The position numbers and the translations under genes are program-made. The notes below the pieces were generated by a model. The model saw only the letters and a program-made list of their open reading frames with translations, had not been told where the DNA came from and did no database searches. Shown here one piece after another: positions 1 through 7,699 of a stretch of 16,065 nucleotides of DNA (position 1 is its first letter; every line of letters starts with the position of its first letter). The stretch covers positions 1 to 16,065 of the forward strand of contig CAZLMF010000039.1 of the NCBI GenBank assembly GCA_964560565.1, written 5' to 3'. The DNA comes from CAZLMF01 sp964560565. GTDB taxonomy: Bacteria; Bacillota; Clostridia; Oscillospirales; Ruminococcaceae.

Positions 1-1
1 C

Positions 2-829
2 ATTGAATCCACTTTCACGATAAAGGACGACGTTGGAGTTGCCACAGGGAACATCGATTTTATAGGTGAGGTTGTAGTCACCCAAAACGTGGGCGAGGGC
101 TACCTTATTAAAGCAAAGGGCAATGTCACAATCCGTGGCATGGTTTACGGTGCTACAATTGACTCCGGCGGGAATATAACTATCCGTAGCGGTTGTGTTA
201 ATTCCAAGCTTATTTCAAAGGGAAATATTGACATCAAGTTTGCGGAAAACTGCACTATTAACGCTAAGGGTGACGTGAAAGCGGATTCTCTTATAAACTG
301 CAATCTCAATAGCCAAGGCGAGCTTAATGTTATAGGTAATCCAGGCAGCATAATCGGCGGGCAATGCATCGTAACAAAAAATATCACCGCCAACTATATC
401 GGCTCAAAGGCGTATTCGCATACACACCTAACCATTGGCGACTTTGCCCTTGTAGTTGAGGAAAAGCGTCATCTTGAGAGAAAATTGGAGGAAATGAACG
501 AAGAAATTTTCCGTATCGATCAAGCGGTTGAATATCTAAACGACATTAAAGCAAGAACAGGCACTCTTCCTCCCGAGCGAGAGGAAATGCTAAAATCAGT
601 TAAGAACACAAAAATACAGCGCACTATCGAGAAAAACCCGATAATGCACCGCATTAGAGAAATTGATGAGAGTATAGACGGCAAGCAGGGGCTTAGTGTC
701 ACCGCAAAAAGGATTCTTTACCCCAATGTGAAGGTCGCTATATCAAACTCTGTGCTCAATGTAGAAGGAGAATATAGCCGATGCAAGGTAGTAATCGAGG
801 AGGGGCTTGCGGTAATTCGCATGATTTAG
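2..829 (+). CDS. FapA/DUF342 polymer-forming protein, 5'-truncated
   Basis: The reading frame is open from the window edge, so the true start lies to the left; a GTG at 89 is internal, because the residues before it continue the same repeat (VATGNIDFIGEVVVTQNV). What is visible is the FapA/DUF342 pattern: a series of short Gly/Asn/Ile repeats (GNVTIRG, GNITIRSG, KGNIDIK) expected to form a right-handed beta-helix, then a charged coiled-coil segment (about codons 128-165 of the visible frame), then a short beta-rich tail ending in VIEEGLAVIRMI. FapA-like proteins are cytoplasmic and are often encoded close to flagellar and sigma-28 genes in Clostridia; their role there is unclear. The stop codon overlaps the stop of the convergent FlhB-like gene. 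Family call is firm; function is not. Confidence 0.85.
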   Translation: MESTFTIKDDVGVATGNIDFIGEVVVTQNVGEGYLIKAKGNVTIRGMVYGATIDSGGNITIRSGCVNSKLISKGNIDIKFAENCTINAKGDVKADSLINCNLNSQGELNVIGNPGSIIGGQCIVTKNITANYIGSKAYSHTHLTIGDFALVVEEKRHLERKLEEMNEEIFRIDQAVEYLNDIKARTGTLPPEREEMLKSVKNTKIQRTIEKNPIMHRIREIDESIDGKQGLSVTAKRILYPNVKVAISNSVLNVEGEYSRCKVVIEEGLAVIRMI

Positions 830-1125
830 CTTTTATTTGGGTTATTGGGAGTGTCGATTTCAGCAGACGCTTTCAAAATTTCGATATATATTGCCGCAAC
901 GACGCTAAACAGCGCCACTGGCACTGACTTACCGATTTCAAGCATGGTGAGCAGCGCAGTGGCGCTGTCATCACGATATACAGGGACTCCATTTTCATCG
1001 GCAATGGAAATGATTTTCTCTGCAATATAACCATGCCCTGAAGCGACCACCACAGGGGCGGTATCCTTTTCGGGGTTGTATTTTAGCGCAACAGCTGACT
1101 GTGACACCTTATTATACTTTGACAT
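826..1125 (-). CDS. stand-alone FlhB C-terminal-domain-like protein
   Basis: A 99-residue protein similar to the cytoplasmic C-terminal domain of the flagellar export-switch protein FlhB, without its membrane part (the YlqH/FhlB type). Recognisable stretches are AVALKYNPEKD near residue 11, VVVASGHGYIAEKI at 26-38, and the ENGVPVYRD plus LLTMLEIGKSVPVALF region at 44-73. Full-length FlhB cleaves itself at an NPTH motif just before the AVAL segment; here that position reads KVSQS, so no cleavage site is visible. The start at 1125 is preferred over the longer frame because AAAGGAGG lies 10 nt upstream. It overlaps the end of the FliK-like gene by 14 nt in another frame, which suggests translational coupling. 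Probable role: a partner or modulator of the flagellar type III export gate, inferred from homology. Confidence 0.8.
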   Translation of the reverse strand: MSKYNKVSQSAVALKYNPEKDTAPVVVASGHGYIAEKIISIADENGVPVYRDDSATALLTMLEIGKSVPVALFSVVAAIYIEILKASAEIDTPNNPNKS

Positions 1126-2917
1126 CCAGCCCAAGCCTCCTTTGTGATAGTTTAGGGAACACCTCAAGCAAATCCTTTTGCTTTTGAAGTGGGGAGATAT
1201 TAAGCGTACCTAAGCTAAACCCTGACTTTGAGCATACCTTTGCTATGTTTAATGCCATCCCCTCAAAATGTTCTATGTAATCCGGAGGGCAAAGAAGTGA
1301 CGCCGAAAGCTCACTTCCATAAGCATATAAATCCAGCTCAAAGCTGCCTATTTCTTCAACATTAAAGGTCAGGAAAAAGTGATAGCTGTCCTTACCTACT
1401 GATTCCTCGTTGTTGTCCACCCAAAGTTCCCCAAAGGCTTGCTTGTCCTTATATTCGGCGGGCAAAAGCATATGCAGTAGGGGTGTATATGCACCTGGGG
1501 CGGTAAGTAGGCTTTGCACCATTGCTCCTGCGCTAAATCCTGTTATAGACGGTGCATCTCGATGTATATTGTTTTGCAAAAACTCCGCAAGCGCCTTCAT
1601 GGGCGATGAAGTGTCAAAGTTTTGCTGTGCAGTCATGCGAAGTTCATCAGAGTCCCTAAGGGTATTAATTGCACCCATAAACACATCAAACATACTTTGC
1701 CGCACATTATCCTCAGGCATATTGCGCAAGAGTAAGTTCAAGTTGCCAATAAGGGTTTCAAGGTCGGACATTTGCCCTAGCTCACGCATTAACCGTGAGG
1801 ATACAAGTGCCGCTTCATCCCCCGACAATATCGAGGAAAGCGCCGCCTTTAGCGCATCCATGCCCCCTATTTGCCCATCACGCAGCTGTGAAATCACATT
1901 TGCAAGCTTGTCAGATAAGCCACCTTGCACAAGGGCATCCACAAAGCTTGGCTGTGAAAGATTGCGAGATAAAAACTCCGCCGCACGACTAAACCCAATT
2001 GCTACCTTTGGTTGCGTATGGCTTGTAGTGCCGTGAGAAACTTGCTCAGTGTTCTTTTCGCCGCTAAAAAGCAAGCGTGTAAATATAGACTTTAACTGCG
2101 CAGCTTGTACTTCATCGTCAACGAGATCAAGCAGCTTATCCATGCTTTGAGCAAGCAAGGTAGGATTATCGTTATACCTAGATAGATTATGTATTACTAA
2201 AGAGGAAAGCGACCTTGTTGTGTCGTTAGCAAGCACACTTTGGTTCATTTCCGTGAGTAGCCCTTGCGCTAAGGTTTTAAGAGCGCTAAAGTTTTGCGCC
2301 GCACCATCCTCGGCAAATTGAGCTGAAAGCTGCGATAAACGCTGTGAAAGGTCTCCGTTTTGCGCAAAAAGCTGTGAAAAATAGCTGAAGTTACCTGAAA
2401 GGGTGTTTAGTATATCCGCCGCCGACTGGGACTGGGAGTAAGCCTTTAGCACTGACGCAATTGCTGTGCGCATTTGGTCAGATTGCCCCATTAGCCCCCT
2501 TAAAGCATCAAAAAGCTCGCCCTTGAAAATCGTCGCCTCTTCAAACTGCGATTGCATTTCCCCGGGAAGGTTTTCCCCGTCAAGGAAAATTGCCTTTGCC
2601 AAATCCAGTAGCTGTTCAGCAAGAGCGCCATTCCCCGAAGCCCTAAGTTGAGAGATAACCTCATCGCTTAACAGGTTTTTCAGCAGCTGTGAGCTAAGAG
2701 CAGGATTTTTAGCTATCGCAAGAGGCGTTCGCTCGGAAAGCCCTCCCATATCCGAATAGGAGGACTGCTTTGAAGTTGAATTATCCGCAGCCTTGTTTCC
2801 CTCAATCCTACTAAAACCATCAAGAGTAAAAGGGGGAGCGTTTTGGTCAGCAGGGCGGACGGATTGAGCCACAGACTTTGTGGCTAAAAGATTAGGAATT
2901 TGTTGAATACTCGGCAT
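1112..2917 (-). CDS. FliK-like protein (YlqG-type)
   Basis: A 601-residue protein with no signal peptide or membrane segment. The N-terminal ~500 residues are rich in Ser, Gln, Leu and Ala with many predicted helices and are poorly conserved. The last ~90 residues (from about 511, HFFLTFNVEEIGSFELDLYA) look like the substrate-switch domain of FliK-type hook-length control proteins: beta strands followed by an amphipathic helix and a C-terminal tail. The gene is first in a two-gene unit with the FlhB-C-like gene, and in flagellar systems FliK acts directly on FlhB-C, so pairing of the two products is likely. In Bacillus the neighbouring ylqG-ylqH pair has the same arrangement. The start at 2917 has GGAGG 4 nt upstream. 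It could be a second FliK paralogue rather than the true hook-length ruler; the main fliK would normally sit in the hook operon. Confidence 0.65.
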   Translation of the reverse strand: MPSIQQIPNLLATKSVAQSVRPADQNAPPFTLDGFSRIEGNKAADNSTSKQSSYSDMGGLSERTPLAIAKNPALSSQLLKNLLSDEVISQLRASGNGALAEQLLDLAKAIFLDGENLPGEMQSQFEEATIFKGELFDALRGLMGQSDQMRTAIASVLKAYSQSQSAADILNTLSGNFSYFSQLFAQNGDLSQRLSQLSAQFAEDGAAQNFSALKTLAQGLLTEMNQSVLANDTTRSLSSLVIHNLSRYNDNPTLLAQSMDKLLDLVDDEVQAAQLKSIFTRLLFSGEKNTEQVSHGTTSHTQPKVAIGFSRAAEFLSRNLSQPSFVDALVQGGLSDKLANVISQLRDGQIGGMDALKAALSSILSGDEAALVSSRLMRELGQMSDLETLIGNLNLLLRNMPEDNVRQSMFDVFMGAINTLRDSDELRMTAQQNFDTSSPMKALAEFLQNNIHRDAPSITGFSAGAMVQSLLTAPGAYTPLLHMLLPAEYKDKQAFGELWVDNNEESVGKDSYHFFLTFNVEEIGSFELDLYAYGSELSASLLCPPDYIEHFEGMALNIAKVCSKSGFSLGTLNISPLQKQKDLLEVFPKLSQRRLGLDVKV

Positions 2918-2953
2918 ATGTCCTCCAAAACAAAGAAAAAATTAGAATCATAT

Positions 2954-2983
2954 ATTATATCGTCAAAATAAATGATAAGTTAA
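2954..2983 (-). promoter_or_regulatory. sigma-A promoter for the fliK-like/flhB-like unit
   Basis: On the minus strand, TTAACT (2983-2978) and a perfect TATAAT (2959-2954) are separated by 18 bp, about 37 bp before the start codon at 2917. No sigma-28 motif is seen here, so the unit appears to be under housekeeping control. Confidence 0.55.
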
Positions 2984-3009
2984 TTTATTACGAATTATTT
3001 TCGTTGCTA

Positions 3010-3038
3010 TTGTAGTTATTCGAAAAATGATATATAAT
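3010..3038 (+). promoter_or_regulatory. sigma-A promoter for the che operon
   Basis: TTGTAG (3010-3015), a 17-bp spacer and a perfect TATAAT (3033-3038) lie 74 bp before the cheA start. The -35 is weak (three of six). A small GC-rich hairpin, CCACC-GCG-GGTGG (3066-3078), lies in the resulting leader, about 33 nt before the ATG. Confidence 0.5.
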
Positions 3039-3111
3039 AATAGTAAGGAAGTATAAGTTTTTTAACCACCGCGGGTGGGCTTACTATATAGTCTTGAAAG
3101 GGTTGAGTTAT

Positions 3112-5193
3112 ATGAGCAGGTTTGAATCTGGTATGGAAGCGATGCTGGATATGTATATCTTTGAAACTAACACATTACTCGAGCAGCTTGATGAAATACT
3201 TTTGCGCACAGAAAAAAGCGGAAGTTTTACTGGTGAGGATATTAATGAAATATTCCGAATAATGCACACTATCAAGGGCTCATCAGCAATGATGGGTTTA
3301 GAGATGACATCAACACTTACTCATGCGCTTGAGGACATGTTCTTCATCATCAGAGAGGACCCGTCCATTGCCGGAAACGCAAATCATTTGTATGACTTTG
3401 TATTCCAAGCCTCTGATTTTCTTAAGGCTGAAATTGAGCTAATGCAAAGCGATGACTACCAAGAGCGTGACACCACTGAAATGAAGGCAAAACTTCACGA
3501 ATATACTGAAACTCTTAAAAGCGGCAATGCAGGGGATGCTACAACTGCTAAGCCTGAACTAAAACAGCCGGAAGCTCCAACTGCTCAGAATGAAGCTAAA
3601 AAAGAAAATACCCCTAATCACGTTGACAGCCTTACAACCGTCAGAGTATTTTTTGACGAGGGTTGCAAAATGGAAAACCTGCGTGCATTCCTACTTATAA
3701 CAAAAATTAAGGACGAGTGTGCTCATCTTGAATACTACCCCTCCGATATTGAGGTTAATGCTGATTCATCTAAGGACATCATTGAAAATGGCTTTATCAT
3801 TATATTTAGATCACATACTGATAAGGATACCATACTAAAGCTTATTGAAGAAGCAGTAAACGTTCAGTCTTATGAAGTGCTTGATATGCAAGCTCCTGCT
3901 AAGAAGGAGTCTGCCAATTCATCAAGCATTACACAGCAGACAGCTGCTACTGATAATAATACCACAAATCCAAATATTGAACAACTCAATAATCGAATTA
4001 CCTCCTCAAAGGCAGGCAAGCAATCCCTTATCAGCGTAAACCTAAATAAGCTTGATCAGCTGCATGACATAGTGGGCGAAATCATCATGACTGAGTCAAT
4101 GGTTATTTCAAACCCCGACCTTACAGGCTTACAGCTTGATAATTTCCAAAAGTCCTCACGTCAGTTGCGCAAGCTCACTGACGAGCTACAGGACATAGTA
4201 ATGTCAATCCGCATGGTGCCTCTAAAGGGCGTATTCCAGAAGCTCAACCGCATTGTGCGTGACATGAAGATTAAGCTTGGCAAGGACGTTGATGTTGTAT
4301 TCGAGGGTGAGGAAACCGAAGTGGACAAGTCCATTATCGACAACCTCAACGACCCACTTATGCACCTTGTCCGCAACTGTATGGATCACGGCATTGAAAG
4401 CAGCACTGCAGATCGTATAGCAGCAGGCAAGCCTGAGACAGGCGTTGTCACTATCTCCGCTGAAAACGCATCAGGCGAGGTAATAATCGTCGTATCCGAT
4501 GACGGCAGAGGAATTGACGCCGCAAAGGTGCTCAAAAAGGCAGCGGCAAACGGGCTTTTGAACAAGCCTGAATCTGAATACAGCGAAAAAGAAATATTCA
4601 ATATGATTCTCCTCCCCGGATTCTCCACTAACGAGCAAGTTACCGAATTCAGCGGCAGAGGAGTCGGAATGGATGTTGTTAAGAAGAATATCGAAAAGGT
4701 CGGAGGCACTGTAAGCGTTGAAAGCAAGAAGGGCAAGGGCACAAGCTTCATAATCAAGATTCCGCTCACTCTTGCAATTATAGACGGTATGGAGATTTCT
4801 GTGGGCAATAGCATATTCACAATCCCGATTTCTTCAATCCGTGAATCCTTTAAGATTAAGAGCAGTCAGATTATCAATGACACCGAACAGGGTGAAATGA
4901 TACTAATCCGCGGCGTATGCTACCCAATTTTGCGCCTACACAGTGTCTACGATATTGACACCAAAATTACTGAAATAGACGATGGAATAATCATTCTTGT
5001 GGAGGCAGAGGACAAGGCAGTATGTATGCTGGCAGACAAGCTCATAGGCGAGCAGCAGGTTGTAGTAAAGCCGTTCCCCACCTTCCTTAACAAATACAAT
5101 ATCAAGCAGCAGGGCATTTCCGGCTGTACAATAAAGGGCGATGGCACAATAAGCCTTATCCTTGATGTAGTTAACTGCATCGCAAACTACTAA
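3112..5193 (+). CDS. cheA: chemotaxis histidine kinase CheA
   Basis: CheA autophosphorylates under control of chemoreceptors and passes phosphate to CheY and CheB. The 693-residue product has the full architecture. The P1 HPt domain carries the phospho-acceptor His52 in HTIKGSS. A Gln/Ala/Pro/Lys-rich linker follows, then a P2 response-regulator-docking domain (about 172-258), a second linker, the P3 dimerisation helices (about 305-370), and the P4 ATPase with N box HLVRNCMDHGIE (418-429), G1 DDGRGID (463-469) and G2 GRGVGMD (515-521). A CheW-like P5 domain runs from about 555 to the end. The start ATG at 3112 is preferred to an upstream TTG at 3094 because GAAAGGG is correctly spaced before it and the family starts near here. 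It is the first gene of the operon, 22 nt before cheW. Confidence 0.97.
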   Translation: MSRFESGMEAMLDMYIFETNTLLEQLDEILLRTEKSGSFTGEDINEIFRIMHTIKGSSAMMGLEMTSTLTHALEDMFFIIREDPSIAGNANHLYDFVFQASDFLKAEIELMQSDDYQERDTTEMKAKLHEYTETLKSGNAGDATTAKPELKQPEAPTAQNEAKKENTPNHVDSLTTVRVFFDEGCKMENLRAFLLITKIKDECAHLEYYPSDIEVNADSSKDIIENGFIIIFRSHTDKDTILKLIEEAVNVQSYEVLDMQAPAKKESANSSSITQQTAATDNNTTNPNIEQLNNRITSSKAGKQSLISVNLNKLDQLHDIVGEIIMTESMVISNPDLTGLQLDNFQKSSRQLRKLTDELQDIVMSIRMVPLKGVFQKLNRIVRDMKIKLGKDVDVVFEGEETEVDKSIIDNLNDPLMHLVRNCMDHGIESSTADRIAAGKPETGVVTISAENASGEVIIVVSDDGRGIDAAKVLKKAAANGLLNKPESEYSEKEIFNMILLPGFSTNEQVTEFSGRGVGMDVVKKNIEKVGGTVSVESKKGKGTSFIIKIPLTLAIIDGMEISVGNSIFTIPISSIRESFKIKSSQIINDTEQGEMILIRGVCYPILRLHSVYDIDTKITEIDDGIIILVEAEDKAVCMLADKLIGEQQVVVKPFPTFLNKYNIKQQGISGCTIKGDGTISLILDVVNCIANY

Positions 5194-5215
5194 ACCACAA
5201 ATAGGAGGGGTAATT

Positions 5216-5707
5216 ATGAGTACATTAGTAAATACTGCTCTTAGCAGTGCAACGGCTAATCTCGAAGAAAAGGAAAAGGTACTTACCTTTTTTATCGATG
5301 AGCAAATCTATGGAATGGAAATATCCCATGTAATTGAGATTATCTCAATGCAGCATATAACGGAACTTCCAAAACTCCCTTCATATATCAAGGGCGTAAT
5401 CAACTTGCGTGGTAAGATTATTCCGGTTATAAACATAAGAGGGCGCTTTGGCAAGGACGAAATTGACTATAACGAGCACACCTCTATCATTACCATTGAG
5501 GTCAATGATATGTCCGTTGGGATTATAGTTGACATGGTAAGCGAAGTGCTTAGCATCACCGAAAACGACATATCCAAGACGCCCGAGTACAACAGCGTAA
5601 ACTCCAGCAGATACATTAAGTACATAGTTCGCTCAAGCGACGGAATTAAGCTTATTCTTGACCCTGCAAAGCTTCTGTTTGACGATAAAATGGAAGCGTT
5701 TGACTAA
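5216..5707 (+). CDS. cheW: chemotaxis coupling protein CheW
   Basis: CheW bridges CheA (through its P5 domain) to methyl-accepting chemotaxis proteins at the receptor array. The 163-residue protein is a single CheW beta-barrel domain preceded by about 20 extra polar residues. Diagnostic stretches are FFIDEQIYGMEISHVIEI (25-42), the LPSYIKGVINLRGKIIPVINIR segment around 54-76, and VGIIVDMVSEVLSI. The ribosome binding site AGGAGGGG lies 5 nt before the ATG. It sits between cheA and cheR; only 20 nt separate it from cheR, and those carry a small hairpin. Confidence 0.96.
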   Translation: MSTLVNTALSSATANLEEKEKVLTFFIDEQIYGMEISHVIEIISMQHITELPKLPSYIKGVINLRGKIIPVINIRGRFGKDEIDYNEHTSIITIEVNDMSVGIIVDMVSEVLSITENDISKTPEYNSVNSSRYIKYIVRSSDGIKLILDPAKLLFDDKMEAFD

Positions 5708-5730
5708 AGGTAAAGTACCTCGAAAGGATG
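5708..5730 (+). promoter_or_regulatory. small hairpin and atypical ribosome binding site before cheR
   Basis: AGGTA (5708-5712) and TACCT (5716-5720) can form a 5-bp hairpin with an AAG loop right after the cheW stop. The only other SD-like sequence, GAAAGG (5722-5727), abuts the ATG at 5728 with no spacer. No better in-frame start exists between the upstream in-frame stop (5701) and this ATG, so cheR translation is probably coupled to cheW or inefficient. Confidence 0.45.
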
Positions 5731-6543
5731 ATTTTTACGTTAAAGATTGGCGATAGCGAGTTTGAAAGGCTGGTTAATTTTGTACAAACCAACTATGGCA
5801 TAAACCTTGCGCGAAAACGCACCCTTATAGAGGGCAGGCTAAGCAATGTACTCGCCGAAAAGGGTTATAGCGACTATAACAGCTTTCTAAACTGGATTTT
5901 GAATGATAAATCGGGTAATGAACTCATTACCCTAATAAACAAGCTCACCACCAACCACACATATTTTATGCGCGAACCTGAGCATTTTGAATACCTACGC
6001 AAGGAGGTACTGCCCTACTTCGAGCAAAACAACAAGGATCGTGAAATTCGCATTTGGAGTGCAGGATGCTCATCAGGTGAGGAACCATACACCCTTGCAA
6101 TGGTAATCGACGATTACTTTGGCGCTCGCAAATCACTGTGGAAGGTGAGCATATTAGCCACCGATATTTCTCAGCGTGTCCTTGATATAGCAAAAGCGGG
6201 CGTTTATAATGCTGACGGAATGAAGGATATTCCTCCCGCATGGCTAAAAAAGTACTTTGTCAAGCAGGAGGGTGACAAATATCAAATTTCACCAAAGCTC
6301 AGAAGTGAAATTGAATTTAAGACCTTCAACCTCATGGACAAAATTTCATTTTTCAAGCCGTATGACTTGATTTTATGCCGTAATGTAATGATTTACTTTG
6401 ACCTCCCCACAAAGACCGCACTTGTCAACCGATTTTACGGCGCACACAAGGAGGGAGGCTACTTATACATTGGTCACGCCGAAAGCATAGCAAGGGATGC
6501 CACTAAGTATAAGTATATTAAGCCGGCAGTATATAGGAAGTAG
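5728..6543 (+). CDS. cheR: chemoreceptor glutamate methyltransferase CheR
   Basis: CheR transfers methyl groups from S-adenosylmethionine to glutamates of chemoreceptors, opposing CheB in adaptation. The 271-residue product has the N-terminal helical CheR domain with TTNHTYFMREPEHF (74-87), followed by a Rossmann methyltransferase core: SAM motif IWSAGCSSGEEPYTLAM (109-125), ILATDIS (142-148), and the late motif LILCRNVMIYFD (214-225), with YIGHAES near the end. Length is normal for the family and there is no TPR extension. There is no C-terminal domain that would mark a receptor-tethered or hybrid form. The start codon at 5728 has an unusually close SD. It is followed by cheB after 11 nt. 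Confidence 0.96.
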   Translation: MIFTLKIGDSEFERLVNFVQTNYGINLARKRTLIEGRLSNVLAEKGYSDYNSFLNWILNDKSGNELITLINKLTTNHTYFMREPEHFEYLRKEVLPYFEQNNKDREIRIWSAGCSSGEEPYTLAMVIDDYFGARKSLWKVSILATDISQRVLDIAKAGVYNADGMKDIPPAWLKKYFVKQEGDKYQISPKLRSEIEFKTFNLMDKISFFKPYDLILCRNVMIYFDLPTKTALVNRFYGAHKEGGYLYIGHAESIARDATKYKYIKPAVYRK

Positions 6544-6554
6544 GAGGTAGTGCT

Positions 6555-7589
6555 ATGCCTAAAATCAGAGTGCTAGTAGTCGATGACTCCATTTTATTTC
6601 GCGAAACACTCTCAAGGGCAATAAGCGAGGACCCAAGTATTGAGGTCATTGCCACCGCAGGCGATGCTTTTCAAGCCGAAGATAAAATACATCAACTAAA
6701 GCCCGATGTTGTTACGCTTGACGTGGAAATGCCAAAGCTCAACGGCATCGATTTTCTTAAAAAACTCATTCCGAAAACTCCCGTTCCTGTGGTTGTTGTA
6801 TCGGCAATGCCTGTGAGTGCATTTCAAGCCCTTGACGCAGGGGCAGTTGACTTTGTAAAAAAGCCTGTGGTGAAAACCAGTGATGATATGCGAATTTTCG
6901 CAAAGGAGCTTTGCGGTAAGATAAAAATTGCAAAGAATGCCAAGGTCACACCAGGCGGACGTATTCGCCCTGACACCCTAACAGGTACTCAGTTTTTCGC
7001 AGCACCCAATATGCTCAAGCACAGGGACACTGTGATTGCCTTAGGCGCTTCAACAGGAGGCACAGATGCCCTGCAGGTTGTAATCCAAAACCTGCCCGAA
7101 ACCACTCCTCCAATCCTTATAGTTCAGCATATGCCGGCAGGCTTTACAAATATGTACGCCACTAGGCTCAACCGTATCTGCAAAATGGAGGTGCAAGAGG
7201 CGAAAAACGGCGACAGGCTCAAGCCCGGCAGAGTTCTCATTGCGGCAGGGGAGTATCATATGCGCCTTGCCCGTGACACACAGGGCTATTACGTCAAATG
7301 CGCACAGGGCGACAGGGTAAGCGGACATTGCCCCTCAGTTGATGTGCTGTTTGATAGCGTCGCAGATATAGCGGGGAAAAAAGCAATCGGCGCAATCCTC
7401 ACAGGTATGGGTGCAGACGGCGCAAAGGGACTGCTCAAAATGCGCAAGGCAGGCGCTTATACAATAGGGCAGGACAAGGAAAGCTGCATAGTTTACGGAA
7501 TGCCAATGGTTGCATTTAATATCGGTGCCGTTGAAAAGCAAGCACCTTTAACAAGAATTCCAAACATTATAATGGATAAGCTTAAATAA
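6555..7589 (+). CDS. cheB: chemotaxis methylesterase/glutamine deamidase CheB
   Basis: CheB demethylates and deamidates chemoreceptors after phosphorylation by CheA. The 344-residue product has an N-terminal receiver domain with Asp10/Asp11, phospho-acceptor Asp56 (VTLDVEMPKLNG), SAMP with Ser83 and Lys103 of the KKP motif, then a linker (about 125-155) and the esterase domain. The esterase catalytic triad is visible as Ser166 (LGASTGG), His192 (VQHMPAGFT) and Asp288 (TGMGADGAKG). The start has TAGGAGGTAG upstream. This is the last gene of the operon and its stop codon sits at the base of an 18-bp terminator hairpin. Together with CheR it forms the methylation-based adaptation pair. Confidence 0.97.
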   Translation: MPKIRVLVVDDSILFRETLSRAISEDPSIEVIATAGDAFQAEDKIHQLKPDVVTLDVEMPKLNGIDFLKKLIPKTPVPVVVVSAMPVSAFQALDAGAVDFVKKPVVKTSDDMRIFAKELCGKIKIAKNAKVTPGGRIRPDTLTGTQFFAAPNMLKHRDTVIALGASTGGTDALQVVIQNLPETTPPILIVQHMPAGFTNMYATRLNRICKMEVQEAKNGDRLKPGRVLIAAGEYHMRLARDTQGYYVKCAQGDRVSGHCPSVDVLFDSVADIAGKKAIGAILTGMGADGAKGLLKMRKAGAYTIGQDKESCIVYGMPMVAFNIGAVEKQAPLTRIPNIIMDKLK

Positions 7590-7626
7590 ACAAAGAAACC
7601 GTGCGCAGCGCACGGTTTCTTTGTTT
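7588..7626 (+). terminator. terminator after cheB, nearly symmetrical
   Basis: Arms 7588-7605 and 7609-7626 are perfectly complementary (18 bp) around a CAG loop. The stem has a GC core (CCGTGCG) and A/T-rich ends, so transcripts from either side end in a U-rich tract. It closes the che operon and can also stop antisense transcription arriving from the flagellin side. Confidence 0.9.
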
Positions 7627-7648
7627 ACAAAAGTAAAACACAAAAAGG

Positions 7649-7674
7649 AACCCCGCACCGTAAGGTGCGGGGTT
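7649..7674 (-). terminator. terminator of the flagellin gene
   Basis: An 11-bp stem, AACCCCGCACC with GGTGCGGGGTT, encloses a 4-nt loop. On the minus strand it is followed by CCTTTTTG, 25 nt after the flagellin stop codon. There is no T-run on the plus side, so its direction matches the flagellin gene. Confidence 0.85.
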
Positions 7675-7699
7675 AAAATCCTTATTCGCAAAAATTCGA

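Noticed and set aside
1410..2036. 208-codon plus-strand open frame opposite the FliK-like gene
   Set aside because: Shadow of the real minus-strand gene: Ser/Cys-rich composition, no SD and no recognisable domain.
3094..3111. TTG at 3094 as the cheA start
   Set aside because: It would place the best SD-like sequence inside the coding region; the ATG at 3112 has better spacing and fits the family start.
4386..4820. 144-codon minus-strand open frame inside cheA
   Set aside because: Lies wholly within the conserved ATPase domain of cheA and has the low-complexity composition of an antisense reading.
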